A DNA stretch of 64,000 nt, taken from assembly GCA_905250075.1 (NCBI GenBank), contig CAJNOP010000691.1, positions 49,692 through 113,691 on the forward strand. The letters run 5' to 3'. The notes under the pieces are model-generated. The model saw only the letters and a list, made by a program, of their open reading frames with translations, searched no databases and had not been told where the DNA came from. Within the stretch, counting starts at the first letter, position 1, and every line of letters starts with the position of its first letter. Shown here one piece after another: positions 12,654-24,800 of the stretch. The position numbers were made by a program, and so were the translations under genes. The stretch is from Rotaria sp. Silwood1 (Eukaryota; Rotifera; Eurotatoria; Philodinida; Philodinidae).

Positions 12654-12800
12654 GGATGTGGGTGTGGGTGTGGGTGGGTGTGGGTGTGGTAGCCGAGAAG
12701 ATCCACACACTCATACCCACATCCACACCCACATCCACATCCATACCCACACCCACACCCTTTATATCAACACCCACATCCAACCCACACCCCACCCACA
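12654..12800. repeat. Telomere-like fold-back hairpin at a gene truncation
   Basis: This is one of the clearest members of the family. The left arm begins GGATGTGGGTGTGGGTGTGG; the right arm is about 80 bases of CCCACA variants ending CCCCACCCACA. The loop is around GTAGCCGAGAAGATC. It starts inside an NHL codon and ends about 90 bp before the PSME4 stop codon on the other strand. Confidence 0.85.
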
Positions 12801-12889
12801 TTCTAATTCTTCATATTTCACGAATAATATTGATTTAACTGAGAAAAAAATCATCATGATAAGTCACATAAAATCATATCAATTCAGTT

Positions 12890-15800
12890 TTAAGCATAAT
12901 AACTGTGAGATATGAGTACATCAGCCAAAACTGCCAGTTGATCTTCAGTGAATTGTTCTCGATGTTCATGCCATGAATCATGATGAGTACGACGAAATTC
13001 TGACAAACAGTTTTTAATCGATTTCTAAAGACAAAAACTTTGGTATATTCTGATAATAGCAGATTGGAAAAAACACACTTGTATTATATCGGGATCATGC
13101 GAATGTTCACAGAGAAGCATCAATGCATCTGGTACATAACTTGGAATGTCATATGGACTTGAAAGAACAATGGCACAGAGTCCCAAAACACCTATAACGA
13201 TAGTCAAAATTATCGACATTAATGAAACATATGGTTTTTAAGCTTTTCTAGTAAATACAATATTCAAAGACGCTGATCTACATGGAATTCATTCTGCTTG
13301 AAAGCATTCTGTCTTATTAGTATTGAAAAAAAGACTTACTCAACAAGAAGAAATCCGAACTTTTAATAGCCTAATCAGTCTAATGTAACTCTTAAAAGTT
13401 AGCGAATTTGTATCTTAACACTTAAAGTTTGAACTTCGTTTATTTCATCATTATATATATATATTTACCGCCATGTCGTTTGGCAATATTGTTCGATAAT
13501 GTGACTTTCTTGCCATCGATTTTGGTGAAATAATTAGTCTTGCTCATCATACGAAAGTATTTCTTTTTACAATTAAAAAATTTTAAAAAATTCTTTCAAG
13601 AAAAGAAAAGGCAAGAACATCCTACTAGATCTTCATTAGTCACTTGAATGTAGTCACATTGGTATAAGCCAGACAAAGTCATCAACGCAGCTATTCGCAC
13701 TTCAAATTGTTCATCAAATAGACATTTGAGTACAAGTTTATGTAATTGTTTAGCATAAGGACGAGCATTAAATATATTGCAAAAGATCATGTTTTGTGTA
13801 AATTCAATAGCCGCTTGACGTGCATGCCATTTGTGGCTTGTACAAACCTGCGTATGAGACGATAAAAGAGACAATTTGTAGAATCTTTTTTTTTTGAAGA
13901 TATACTTCTTCTAATTGTTGAATAAGTGCTTCTAAAATGTTTGCGTTTAAAAAACACATGCCGACATATAGTCGACTGATTGTTAATTTTTCTCTAAAGA
14001 CATTGTCATTGGTCGCAATACTTTCAATTTCACATAGCTAAAAAAATGACGTGTTGAAACGTTTTATATTAGTAGGTTGATATGTTTACATAAGCCTAAT
14101 CTAAGTACATACATAAGGAAAAAGACGAATTATGGCATGTTTTACTGGTTGTTGACACCAGAAGAAGAATTGCATGTGCATATCAACCACTACATTGCAT
14201 TTCAAAGAAAAAGAAACAGGTATATACTGCACTTTTTAAACATCAAATAATTATACTTTTACCTGCTTCAATGAAATTCAACGCTTTGCGTGCTTCAAGA
14301 TCAATGCCAACTGCTTCATCCGATATATTGACTGAAAATGATATTGAAATAAAAGTAAACAGAATTCTATCCTACTTAATGATGTCCTTTCATAAACTTC
14401 AATAGCTTGACGCAATCGTTTACATATAGTATCGATAAATTGACTAGTATTAGGGTGACGTGTCGATTTTCCATTGAACAACGTTATATCAAAGCTAATT
14501 GATATTGATAATATACTAATAACAAAAAAATAATGATCTGATTTTGTATTACAAATAAACTCGGATATGTTACTTACCTGGCAATACTTTCTCGTACATT
14601 TTTGTATGGATGATCGAGAAATTCTTTGGCATAGTCATTAATCTCACACCAAATAGATGGAATACGCCATTGAAATTCATTTAGATTTGTTATTAAAGTC
14701 CAGCGAGATATTTCATTGAATGTATTCAACATTGTTTTTGTATTGATCAATGTACGAATAAAATGAATGAGTCGATATATACGACGAGGATCTTTATTCT
14801 CCTTTTAGATATAGACAAGATTTAGCGAAGCAATTAAGAGGTAAACAACTGACCATACTGTATTTGAAGCATGTGTTCCAGTAGGAGAGAATTTCGAAAT
14901 TGAGATTTGTACAAACTTCAGTGAGAAATGGTGTGAGCTTTTCCCATAGTTCATTAAGCTAAATAAAAATACTGAAGTATCTTGTATTTACTAGAATCTA
15001 CGTCTAATTAGGCAAAAAAACGAACTGATGATTTTTCTGATAATACAACTTCCGTTATCGCGTAAAGTGAACATATTTGACTTACCATTTCTAATGTCCA
15101 ATATTTCGAACCGCAAATCACGCCAGCTACTATTTCAGCTGCCACTCGATGACTACCTGCCTGTTTTTCTTTTGTTTCTTCATGAATAAGCATGTACAGT
15201 TGTTCCATAAAATTGTCCAGAAAAGCAAGACCGAAATTGCGAAAGAGGCCCTAGATGATCAAATAAAGTATTCATTTATGTGAGACTTAAGAAAATCACT
15301 ATAAAACAAATTTGCTAGCTAAAAAACATGATTACAACAAATCTATTTCCAGAATCAATAGATTTCGTACGCATTTCACTTATATGTAAAAGCTTGTTAG
15401 CACAGCCCCTTTGACGCTAAAATGTGGAACTCACATGTCTTCGAACATCATTATAATAATACGAAAAACACCTAAACTGACGAAAATCTAACAGATGATA
15501 GTTGCTCTCCAATGATAATAAATTGTCAGTATATCACTGTACCCAATTTCTATTTTTATTTCGGATATATATTTCTTTCGCTTAATTTTTTTGACTGCCG
15601 CTCCATTATGTATCTCGATAAACACAGAGACACTGATATTAATTATTTCCGAAAGTTAGAATTCAGTTAGTTCATACTTTTCTCTATCGGTTTAGGTCTG
15701 GCTCTAATACATCAATAATACAACCGCCGTACTGATTAATACCTACAACAGGATCATTTCGCTACACTAGATACCAAAACCCGCAATATTCCGACTAGTT

Positions 15801-18800
15801 AGAACCAATAGTAAAAATTTTAGATCTCCAAAATGTTTTGAAAGATTCTAGAAAATTCCAGAATCGTCTAAGCGCTATTAAAACTAACGCGCTTTTTCTA
15901 GTTGCTAGGGAAGCATACACCTCTCACATCATCCCACGTTACTATGCAAACGTACTTGTTGTCCTTTGACCTTCGACGCTATTTGCTAAGGTCTGTGATA
16001 AGGATGTCTATAAGCTAGGGAGCCGCAAAAATCCCGATTTAAATTTACACTCAGATTTGAATATGTGAGTTCCACAAAAGGTCAAAATTGAATATATTGT
16101 GTTTTCTATTTTTTAAGACATGATTAAAAGCTTTCAAAGTATTTGTTTCCATTTTTAGCCCGAAAGGGTATACTTTCTGATTTGAAAATCTATCATTTGA
16201 ACATTAGATAGCTGTAATCTCATTTACTTTGAACATGACAAATTGAGTTTTATCAAAATTTATCTCGCTACCGTCTTCGTCTTCGTCCAGAATCATAAAT
16301 TGTATCACTCGTTCTACAAAATTCTTGTCAATAAAACGATCATATAAAATAGTCACGTTATCCGGTATATTATTTAGTGTGTATCGTTCTTGTTTATTCA
16401 CTGCATATTTGATCATCTTCGGCCAGGTATAATAACCATGAAACGATTTATCCAAAAAACATGTTTGTTCCCATTCAATCTGCGTCTTAGGTGGTTTATA
16501 ATCATCGATTGTTACCCATAAATTATCATCACGATCACCCGGACAATATTCATCATTCATCATAGCGGGTAGTGGTTTATCCATCTTATGAAGAATTTCT
16601 TCAAGAGATTTTTCGACATAGAGTCGAGGTGGTTTTTGTAAACGACAAAATGCTGTAATACCTATTGTAGCGTACTAAAATAATCGAATGGAAACATTTC
16701 ACATTTTTATCATAACTCTTTAACTAACTCTTCGTAATTCAATATTATCATGAACAAGAAACTCAACGAATGTTTCAAGACATGACGATGATATTGGCAC
16801 AAACTTTTGAAGTAGAAGACATAAGAATGATATTGTTATCTTTTGCTGACCCCAAGTCCTGAATATTAATAACAAAAGAGAAACTTATTTAAATATAAAG
16901 AAAAAAGACTTGCAGTGTATCATCTATTAGTAATAGATTAAGCGTTTCTATTAGATTACTGTATGACTGAATATCGTTTTGATTAGATTTATTACGCGTT
17001 TCTATTTTGTTTGGTTCTAACGGACGCCATAGAGCTGTTGCCGCATATATCGATATTTCATTGGTATTTTGAATAATGACTTGCGTAACGAACTCTTCGC
17101 AAATTTTTTCATGAATATCATCAATTAAATTTTGTGTACTAATTTTATTCGCATGAGCCATTCGTGCAATTGATGGCCACAATTTTTCCTTCATTGTCCA
17201 CGAATATTTAGTAGGCAAGAAAAAAGAATCATCACCCAAAAGAATGTAGAGACATCCCTAAATGATTTTTAAATGAATTAAAATAAGAATAAGAAAAAGA
17301 AAAAGCAAAAATGACAAACTTTTATTTGATCATGATCAACTTCATCTTGTGTATTAAACAGTTCGACAATGCGATCGACAATTACTTGAAATGAGAATCG
17401 ATAATACTTCAGAACATTGAAAAGTTCGGTTTGCGCTGTGCAACGAACCTGAGAATTGTATTTATTAAAATTTTTAATAGAAAAAAGTCTAACTTACTTC
17501 ACTGTATCGATTAATCGATAGTTCAAATAATTTGAGTATGACTTGTTTATCGATGTCATTCAATATTCCAACATTACTTAGTTCGAGTTCCTGAAAAATA
17601 GAGAATGTTTTTAACTATCTTTTCATTTTCTCGATTACTTCGATTTGTAATCCTATTTTTTGGATCGACAAAAAACGATTATTTTGCCCTTCACCACATA
17701 GTTTATTCTTTAATAATTGTTCGTGAGAAGTAAATTCATCGCGTGAAAATTCAACATAACTTTCATTTATACCATAATAGATAGACGTCAATGAATAGAA
17801 CTAGAAATAGAAATATGCAACCTAAAATGAGACGTCCATGTGATTTGTAATTACTTTCAGAGCTGTCGTCATAGATGCAACATCATCCGAATTATTTTCA
17901 ATCAGTAGGTCTATAAAGAAAAGCTAATCTTTTTTATATTTATTGATCAACAAAATATTTACCGAGTAACTTTCCAATATCAATGAGTAAGCGCATTCGT
18001 AAGTTTTCTTTAAATTCTGAAACTAAAAAATAATCTGATGATAACGAGTATCAATTAGGGGAGGGAAGTTACCGTTACCGATGCGTTACGTTACCAGGTA
18101 ACTAGTAACTTTTCCGTTACTAGTTACCTGGTAACTAGTAACTTTTGCGTTACTAGTTACTTGGTAACTAGTAACTTTTGCGTTACCAGTTACTTGGTAA
18201 CTAGTAACTTTTGCGTTACTAGTTACTTGGTAACTAGTAACTTTTGCGTTACTAGTTACCGGGTAACGGTAACTCTGCGTTACTTGGTAACGGTAACGGG
18301 TAACTCCAACTCACTTCCATCATCACGCAAAGGTTGTCTTTCCCAAATTTTGAGATCCTATAGGGGTACCCTTGGGTTCTCAACTCCTATATTATGGGGG
18401 TACCCCTGGGCCCTCAAGTCCTATATTATGGGGGCACTCTTAGGTCCTCAAGTCCTATACTATAGGGGTACTCTTAGGTCCTCAAGTCCTATATTATCGG
18501 GGTACTCTTAGGTCCTCAAGTCATATACTATGGGGGTACCCTTGGGTCCTCATGTCCTATATTATGGGGGTACCCTTAGGTCCTCAAGTTCTATACTATA
18601 GGGGTACCCTTAGGTCCTCAAGTCCTATATTATAGGGGTACCCTTGGGTCCTTAAGTTCTATATTATAGAGGTACCCTTAGGTCCTCAAGTCCTATATGA
18701 TGGGGGTACCCTTGGGTCCTCAAGTCCTATACTATAGGGGTACCCTTAGGTCCTCAAGTCCNNNNNNNNNNAGATACCCTTAGGTCCTCAAGTCCTATAT

Positions 18801-21800
18801 TATGGGGGTACCCGTGGGCCCTCAAGTCCTATATTATAGGGGTACCCTTAGGTCCTCCAGTCCTATATTATGGGGGTACCCTTGGGTCCTTAAGTCCTAT
18901 ATCATGGGGGTACCCTTGGGTTCTCATCTTCTATTTTATGAGGGTATGCTTGGGTCTCCAGTCCTCTATTATGGGGGTACCCTTAGTTCCTCATGTCCTA
19001 TATTATGGGGACACCTTCAGGTCCTTAAGTACTATATTATACGAGTACCCTTAGGTCCGAGCCGCTGTGGCTGAATAGTTTCGATGTTCGACTCATATCC
19101 ACAAGATAGTGTGTTCGAACTTCGGCACCATCATACATAGAATGACCTTAGCCAAGTCACTAACGGTTGTAGTGTCTCGGACCATGCATCCGATAACATA
19201 CTGATTACATTGTCGACATACACAAAAAGCCTTTATAACTCGTATGTGGTTAGTCAGCATGTAAGGGGAGCTTAAGCGATTAAGCGAGAAGAACTCTGAG
19301 TCAGGCCGGCCTTCTGCCCAGAACTGTAACTAGTACTAGTTGCAGGAAAAATATCCGGCCTTCGAAACTGTCCTTGGACAGTACCCCATACTGAAAGGTA
19401 GCCAAAAGTCAGGGGTATTCTTCTTATTCTTCCTTAGGCCCTCATGTTCCAAGGGGGAAAGTGCAGATTTGGAACCTCAGCACCTGCTCAGCGCCTCAGC
19501 ACCTCAGCACCTGCTCAGCACCTCGGCACCTTCTCAGCACCTCAGCACCTGTGGATGCTGAGGTGCTCATACATATTTGGCATTAGACTGGAAATTAAGG
19601 TAATAGCTATGAAGGAGACTGCGACTATGGATGTGAATTTATTGTTATTGTTATTTATAACAGATTAATAACAAATCCTATTAAATGAAGGTATCCTTAG
19701 GCCCTCATCTCCTATTATATGGAAGCACCGTTAGGTCCTCATCTCCTGTTATATGTGGGTACCCTTGGGTCCTCATCTCCTACTATATGAAGGTACACCT
19801 GGGTCCTCATCTCCTATTATATAGGGGTACCCTTAGGTCCTCATCTCCTACTATACGAAGGTACTCGCGGGTCCTCATCTCCTACTATATGAAGGTACCC
19901 TTAGGCCCTCATCTCATACTATATGGAAGTACCCTTATGTCCTCATCTCCTATTATATGTGGGTGCTCTTGGGTCCTCATCTCCTACTATATGGAAGTAC
20001 CCTTAGGTCCTCATATCCTACTATACGAAGGTACTCGCGGGTCCTCATCTCCTACTATATGGAAGTACCCTTAGGTCCTCATCTCCTACTATATGAAGGT
20101 ACCCTTAAGCCCTCATCTCCTACTGTATGAAGGTACCCTTAGGCCCTCATCTCCTACTATATGGAAGTACCCTTAGGTCCTCATCTCCTATTATATGTGG
20201 GTGCTCTTGGGTCCTCATCTCCTACTATACGAAGGTACCCGCGGGTCCTCATCTCCTATTATATGGTGGTACCTTTAGATCGTCATATCCTATTATAGAC
20301 AATTACCACTGGTCCCCCAGAGCCAGGACTGTCGCGAGGGGAGGAGCGGGGGGATTCCTCCCCTTGCCCAATCTTGAGAAATTTTCGTTTTTTCCCAGCA
20401 AAGTTGCAGAATTTTATTCGTTTTTTTGCTCACCGATTCTCAAAAAGCCGCTCGTCCCCCCCAATCCAGTGAGTTTTAGCAAAAATTTTTCGGTCGACCT
20501 TCCGAGTCATCGACCCCTCACCCCAATCTTGGGAACCTCGCGACACCCCTGTCCAGAGCTATTACATGGAGAGCCTCTGAGGCTCTCAAGTACTATGGTA
20601 TAAGGCTACCAATAGGTCAGCACATGGGTGCAACAATGCTAATACTTGCAATGGTATGGGTGGCATTGGTAGTGTGCAATGAAAAGACACACTTGAATAC
20701 TTTGAAAAACTCATCATAGATTCGAATTCTGCAACGCCGTCAAACTTTGATCTAACTTTATGAAAAAAAACCTTTCACTGACGAAAAATCAAAAACATAA
20801 AATTAATCTTTCCATATTTAATGTTTTTGATTTTTTTCGTCAAGGAAGGGCTTTTCTACCCAAAAATAGTGGTGTTATATAAATTTTGAACAACGGCTGT
20901 CGGGATCGAGGAATTCGAATCTACCATTATTTTTTCGAAATTTTCAACTTTGATATTCCTTTGCACACTATCAATACCACTAATGCCAAATGGTATTGGT
21001 ATTGGAAGTATTAGGATTGTTACATCCCTCTACTGACCTAAGTGTACCTTCATATAATAGGAGATGAGAACCCAAGGGTACCTTCATATAGTAGGATTTG
21101 AGAACCTAAGGATACGCGTATATAATAGAACTTGAGGACCTAAGGATACCTTCACGTAATAGGAGATGAGGATCCAAAGATACCCTGAGATAATAGGACA
21201 TGAGCGCCTAAGGGTACTTGCATATAATAGGATATGGGGATCCAAGGGTGCCTTCAGATAGTAGGACCCAAGGATACCTTCAGGTAGTAGGCATGAGGAC
21301 CTGAGGGTACCTCCATATAATAGGAGATGAGCACCTAAGGGTACCTTCATAGATTAGGATTTGTTATTGATCTGTTATTAATAACAACCAATAACAATAA
21401 CTTCTCACCCCTAACTGGAGTAGTGTCACATAACCAAGATTTTGGAGATGCCACCACATCTCCCGTGGGAGATGCCGCGTCTCCAGCGGGATACGCGACA
21501 CCCACACTCGAGAGATGTGGTCATTCACCACTGGAGATGTCAGATCTCCTTTAGAGATGCGCATCCCCCACACCCACACCCGCATCTCTCGCGCGAGATG
21601 CGGCATCTCCCGCGAGAGACGTGGTGGCATCTCCAAAATCTTGGATATGTGACACTGCTGTCTAACTGAGACTATTTCGAATCGACTTTTTCGGTCAAAA
21701 CAAGGGTTGTTCGAGAAAATAACGATTTTTTATAAAAAGCTTGACTAAAGGTTTTCGGGATCGAGGAATTCGAATCTATAGTTGGTTTCTCAAAATTCTC

Positions 21801-24800
21801 GAGTTCGATTTTTTTTTCGATGAGAGAACGCCTGTCTTGAAATAGAACTCTACTGATTGAAAAAAAATGAACTCGAGAATTTCGAGAAACCAACTATAGA
21901 TTCGGGTTCCTTGACTCCGAAAGCCTTTAGTGAAGTTTTATCAAAAATCGTTATTTTCTCGAAAAACTCATGTTTTGATCGAAAAAGTCGATTCGGAATA
22001 GTCTGAGTCTTCTTCATAGCTATTACCTTGATTTCCAGTCTAATGCCAAATATGTATGAGCACCTCAGCAGCTGTCCAGCACCTTCTCGGCACCTCAGTA
22101 CCTTATCAGCACCTCAGCACCTGCTCAGTATTCCAGAGCAAATTTGGTGCCAGGGACCTGCACTTTCCCCTTTGGGAAAAATGAAAGTCTCAGAAACGAT
22201 ATGAAACATATGTAGGTCAATGCAGTTTTGTGTGCTAATTCCGAATGTGATATTTGTTTGAAGTCAAATCAACATTATCCTTGACGAACACTGGGAAATA
22301 CTGGGCAAAAATAGGAAAAAAAGGGTCTCGAGATAGGTGTTAGATAGAAAATGGTCCACTAGACATCGAATTTCAAGTTGAAAATAGTTTCATTTGGAAG
22401 AGCATATAAAATTACATATTCCATAAAAAAAATCTCGCTGGTACACTCTTATAAACGATAACTTGTCAGGAGCGAGAAAAGTCATTCTTGATAGCAATAG
22501 AGTCCAATCGGGGGCGGTGTTCCCCAGTGTTCGATAGAAAAAGTTTTCAATACCTAAAAGGTTCTTATAGATTCTGGTAGAGAAAAACATTCTGAGTCGA
22601 ATGAGCCTATTTTCAATGAATTTAAATGAGATTTCTATGGACCTTTAGGTCAAAAACAGGTTTTTAGACCTCTCATTAAGTACTTCAGATCTTTCTTATT
22701 TCCCTATTAATCTTTAAAATAAATATCATATTTGGAATCAGCACACTTAGTTCTATAAAACTGTAAGGACTTCTAAAGGATTCTTGATAAAAAAATTTTT
22801 TCGATCCCTGGGGGACTCCATGGGTCGAAAAATCGAATGATGAGAAAGTGTAAAATAAACTCGTGAAAAAGAATCAGGGTTCAATGCTGATTCTAGCGCT
22901 GATAAAATTAGGGTCAAATTTTTGGTATGCCGAGATAGGAATTTCACACACCTCCTTTCTCATTGGACACAGAGAACATTCAATAGGATTATGATATCGA
23001 AATAAATCTAATAGAGAACGCTATTAGGTTATGTCAATAACAGCCGTTAAAACATATAATATCATCTAAACTCTATAAGCACCTCAGCACCTTCTCAGCA
23101 CCTCAGCACCTTTTCAGAACCTCAGCACCTTCTCAGCACCTCAGCACCTTTTCAGCACCTCAGCACCATCAAGTACAATTTGGCACTTGGTACCTGCACT
23201 TTCCCCCTTGTCATGTCCTGTATTATGTGGGTATTCTTAGGTCCTTAAGGCCTATATTACGGAGGTACTTTTGGGTTCTCATCTTCTATATTATAGGAAT
23301 ACACTCGGGTCCTCATATCCTATTATATGAGGGTGTCCTATTCGGCAGGCCGTGAAGACTTATGGATACCAGTATAGAATAGGTACCCCCATAATATAGT
23401 CCTTGACGAGCTAAATGTACCCCCATAATATAGGACTTGTGGACCTAAGGGTACCCCTATAATATAAGACTTGAGGACCTAAGGGTACCCCATAATATAG
23501 GACTTGAGGACCCAGGAGTACCCCCGTAATATAGGACTTGAGGACCTAAGGGTACCCCCATAATATATGACTTGAGTACCTAAAGGTACCCCTATAATAT
23601 AGGACTTCAGGACCTAAGGGTACCCCCATAATATATGACTTGAGGACCTAAGGGTACTCCCATAATATAGGACTTGAGAACCTAAAGGTACCCCCATAAT
23701 ATAGGACTTGAGGACCTAAAGGTACCCCTATAATATAGGACTTGAGGACCTAAGGGTACCCCTATAATATAGGACTTGAGGACCCAGGAGTACCCCCGTA
23801 ACATAGGACTTGAGGACCTAAGAGTACCCCCATAATCTATGACTTGAGGGCCTAAAGGTAACCCCATAATATAGGACTTGAGGACCTAAGGGTACCCCCA
23901 TAATATAGTCCTTGTCGAGCTAAAGGTACCCCCATAATATAGGACTTGTGGACCTAAGGGTACCCCTATAATATAGGACTTGAGGACCCAGGAGTACCCC
24001 CGTAATATAGGACTTGAGGACCTAAGAGTACCCCCATAATCTATGACTTGAGGGCCTAAAGGTAACCCCATAATATAGGACTTGAGGACCTAAGGGTACC
24101 CCCATAATATAGTCCTTGTGGAGCTAAAGGTACCCCCATAATATAGGACTTGAAGACCCAAGGGTACCCTCATAATATAGGACTTAAGGACCCAAGGGTA
24201 CCCCCATAATATAGGACTTGTGGACCTAAGGGTACTTCCATAATATAGGACTTGAGGACCTAAGGGTACCCCTATAATATAGGACTTGAGGACCTAAGGG
24301 TACCCCCATAATATATGACTTGAGGACCTAAAGGTACCCCTATAATATAGGACTTGAGGACCCAGGAGTACCCCCGTAATATAGGACTTGAGGACCTAAG
24401 AGTACCCCCATAATATATGACTTGAGGGCCTAAAGGTACCCCCATAATATAGGACTTGAGGACCTAAGGGTACCCCCATAATATAGTCCTTGTCGAGCTA
24501 AAGGTACCCCCATAATATAGGACTTGAAGACCCAAGGGTACCCTCATAATATAGGACTTAAGGACCCAAGGGTACCCCCATAATATAGGACTTGTGGACC
24601 TAAGGGTACTCCCATAATATAGGACTTGAGGACCTAAGGGTACCCCTATAATATAGGACTTGAGGACCTAAGGGTACCCCCATAATATAGGACTTGAGGA
24701 CCCAGGGATACCCCCATAATATAGGACTTGAGGACCTATGGGTACCCCTATAATATAGGACTTGAGGACCTAAGGGTACCCCCATAATATAGGACTTGAG

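Noticed and set aside
12512-12915. Overlapping open frames through the hairpin at 12654-12800
   Set aside because: The Val/Gly/Trp- and His/Thr/Pro-rich translations come from TGTGGG and CCCACA repeats. Only the NHL part before 12654 is meaningful.
18161-18511. Long open frames over the 33-bp and 34-bp arrays (also 18802-19074, 19685-20603, 21084-21350, 23682-25132)
   Set aside because: These are translations of tandem repeats; the 33-bp unit is a multiple of three and three 34-bp units make 102 bases, which keeps frames open without coding meaning.
18350-19052. Regularly spaced repeats resembling a CRISPR array
   Set aside because: The units are directly tandem with no unique spacers, and the context is a eukaryotic transposon.
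19054-19135. Functional tRNA gene
   Set aside because: A- and B-box-like words exist, but the anticodon and T arms do not pair properly.
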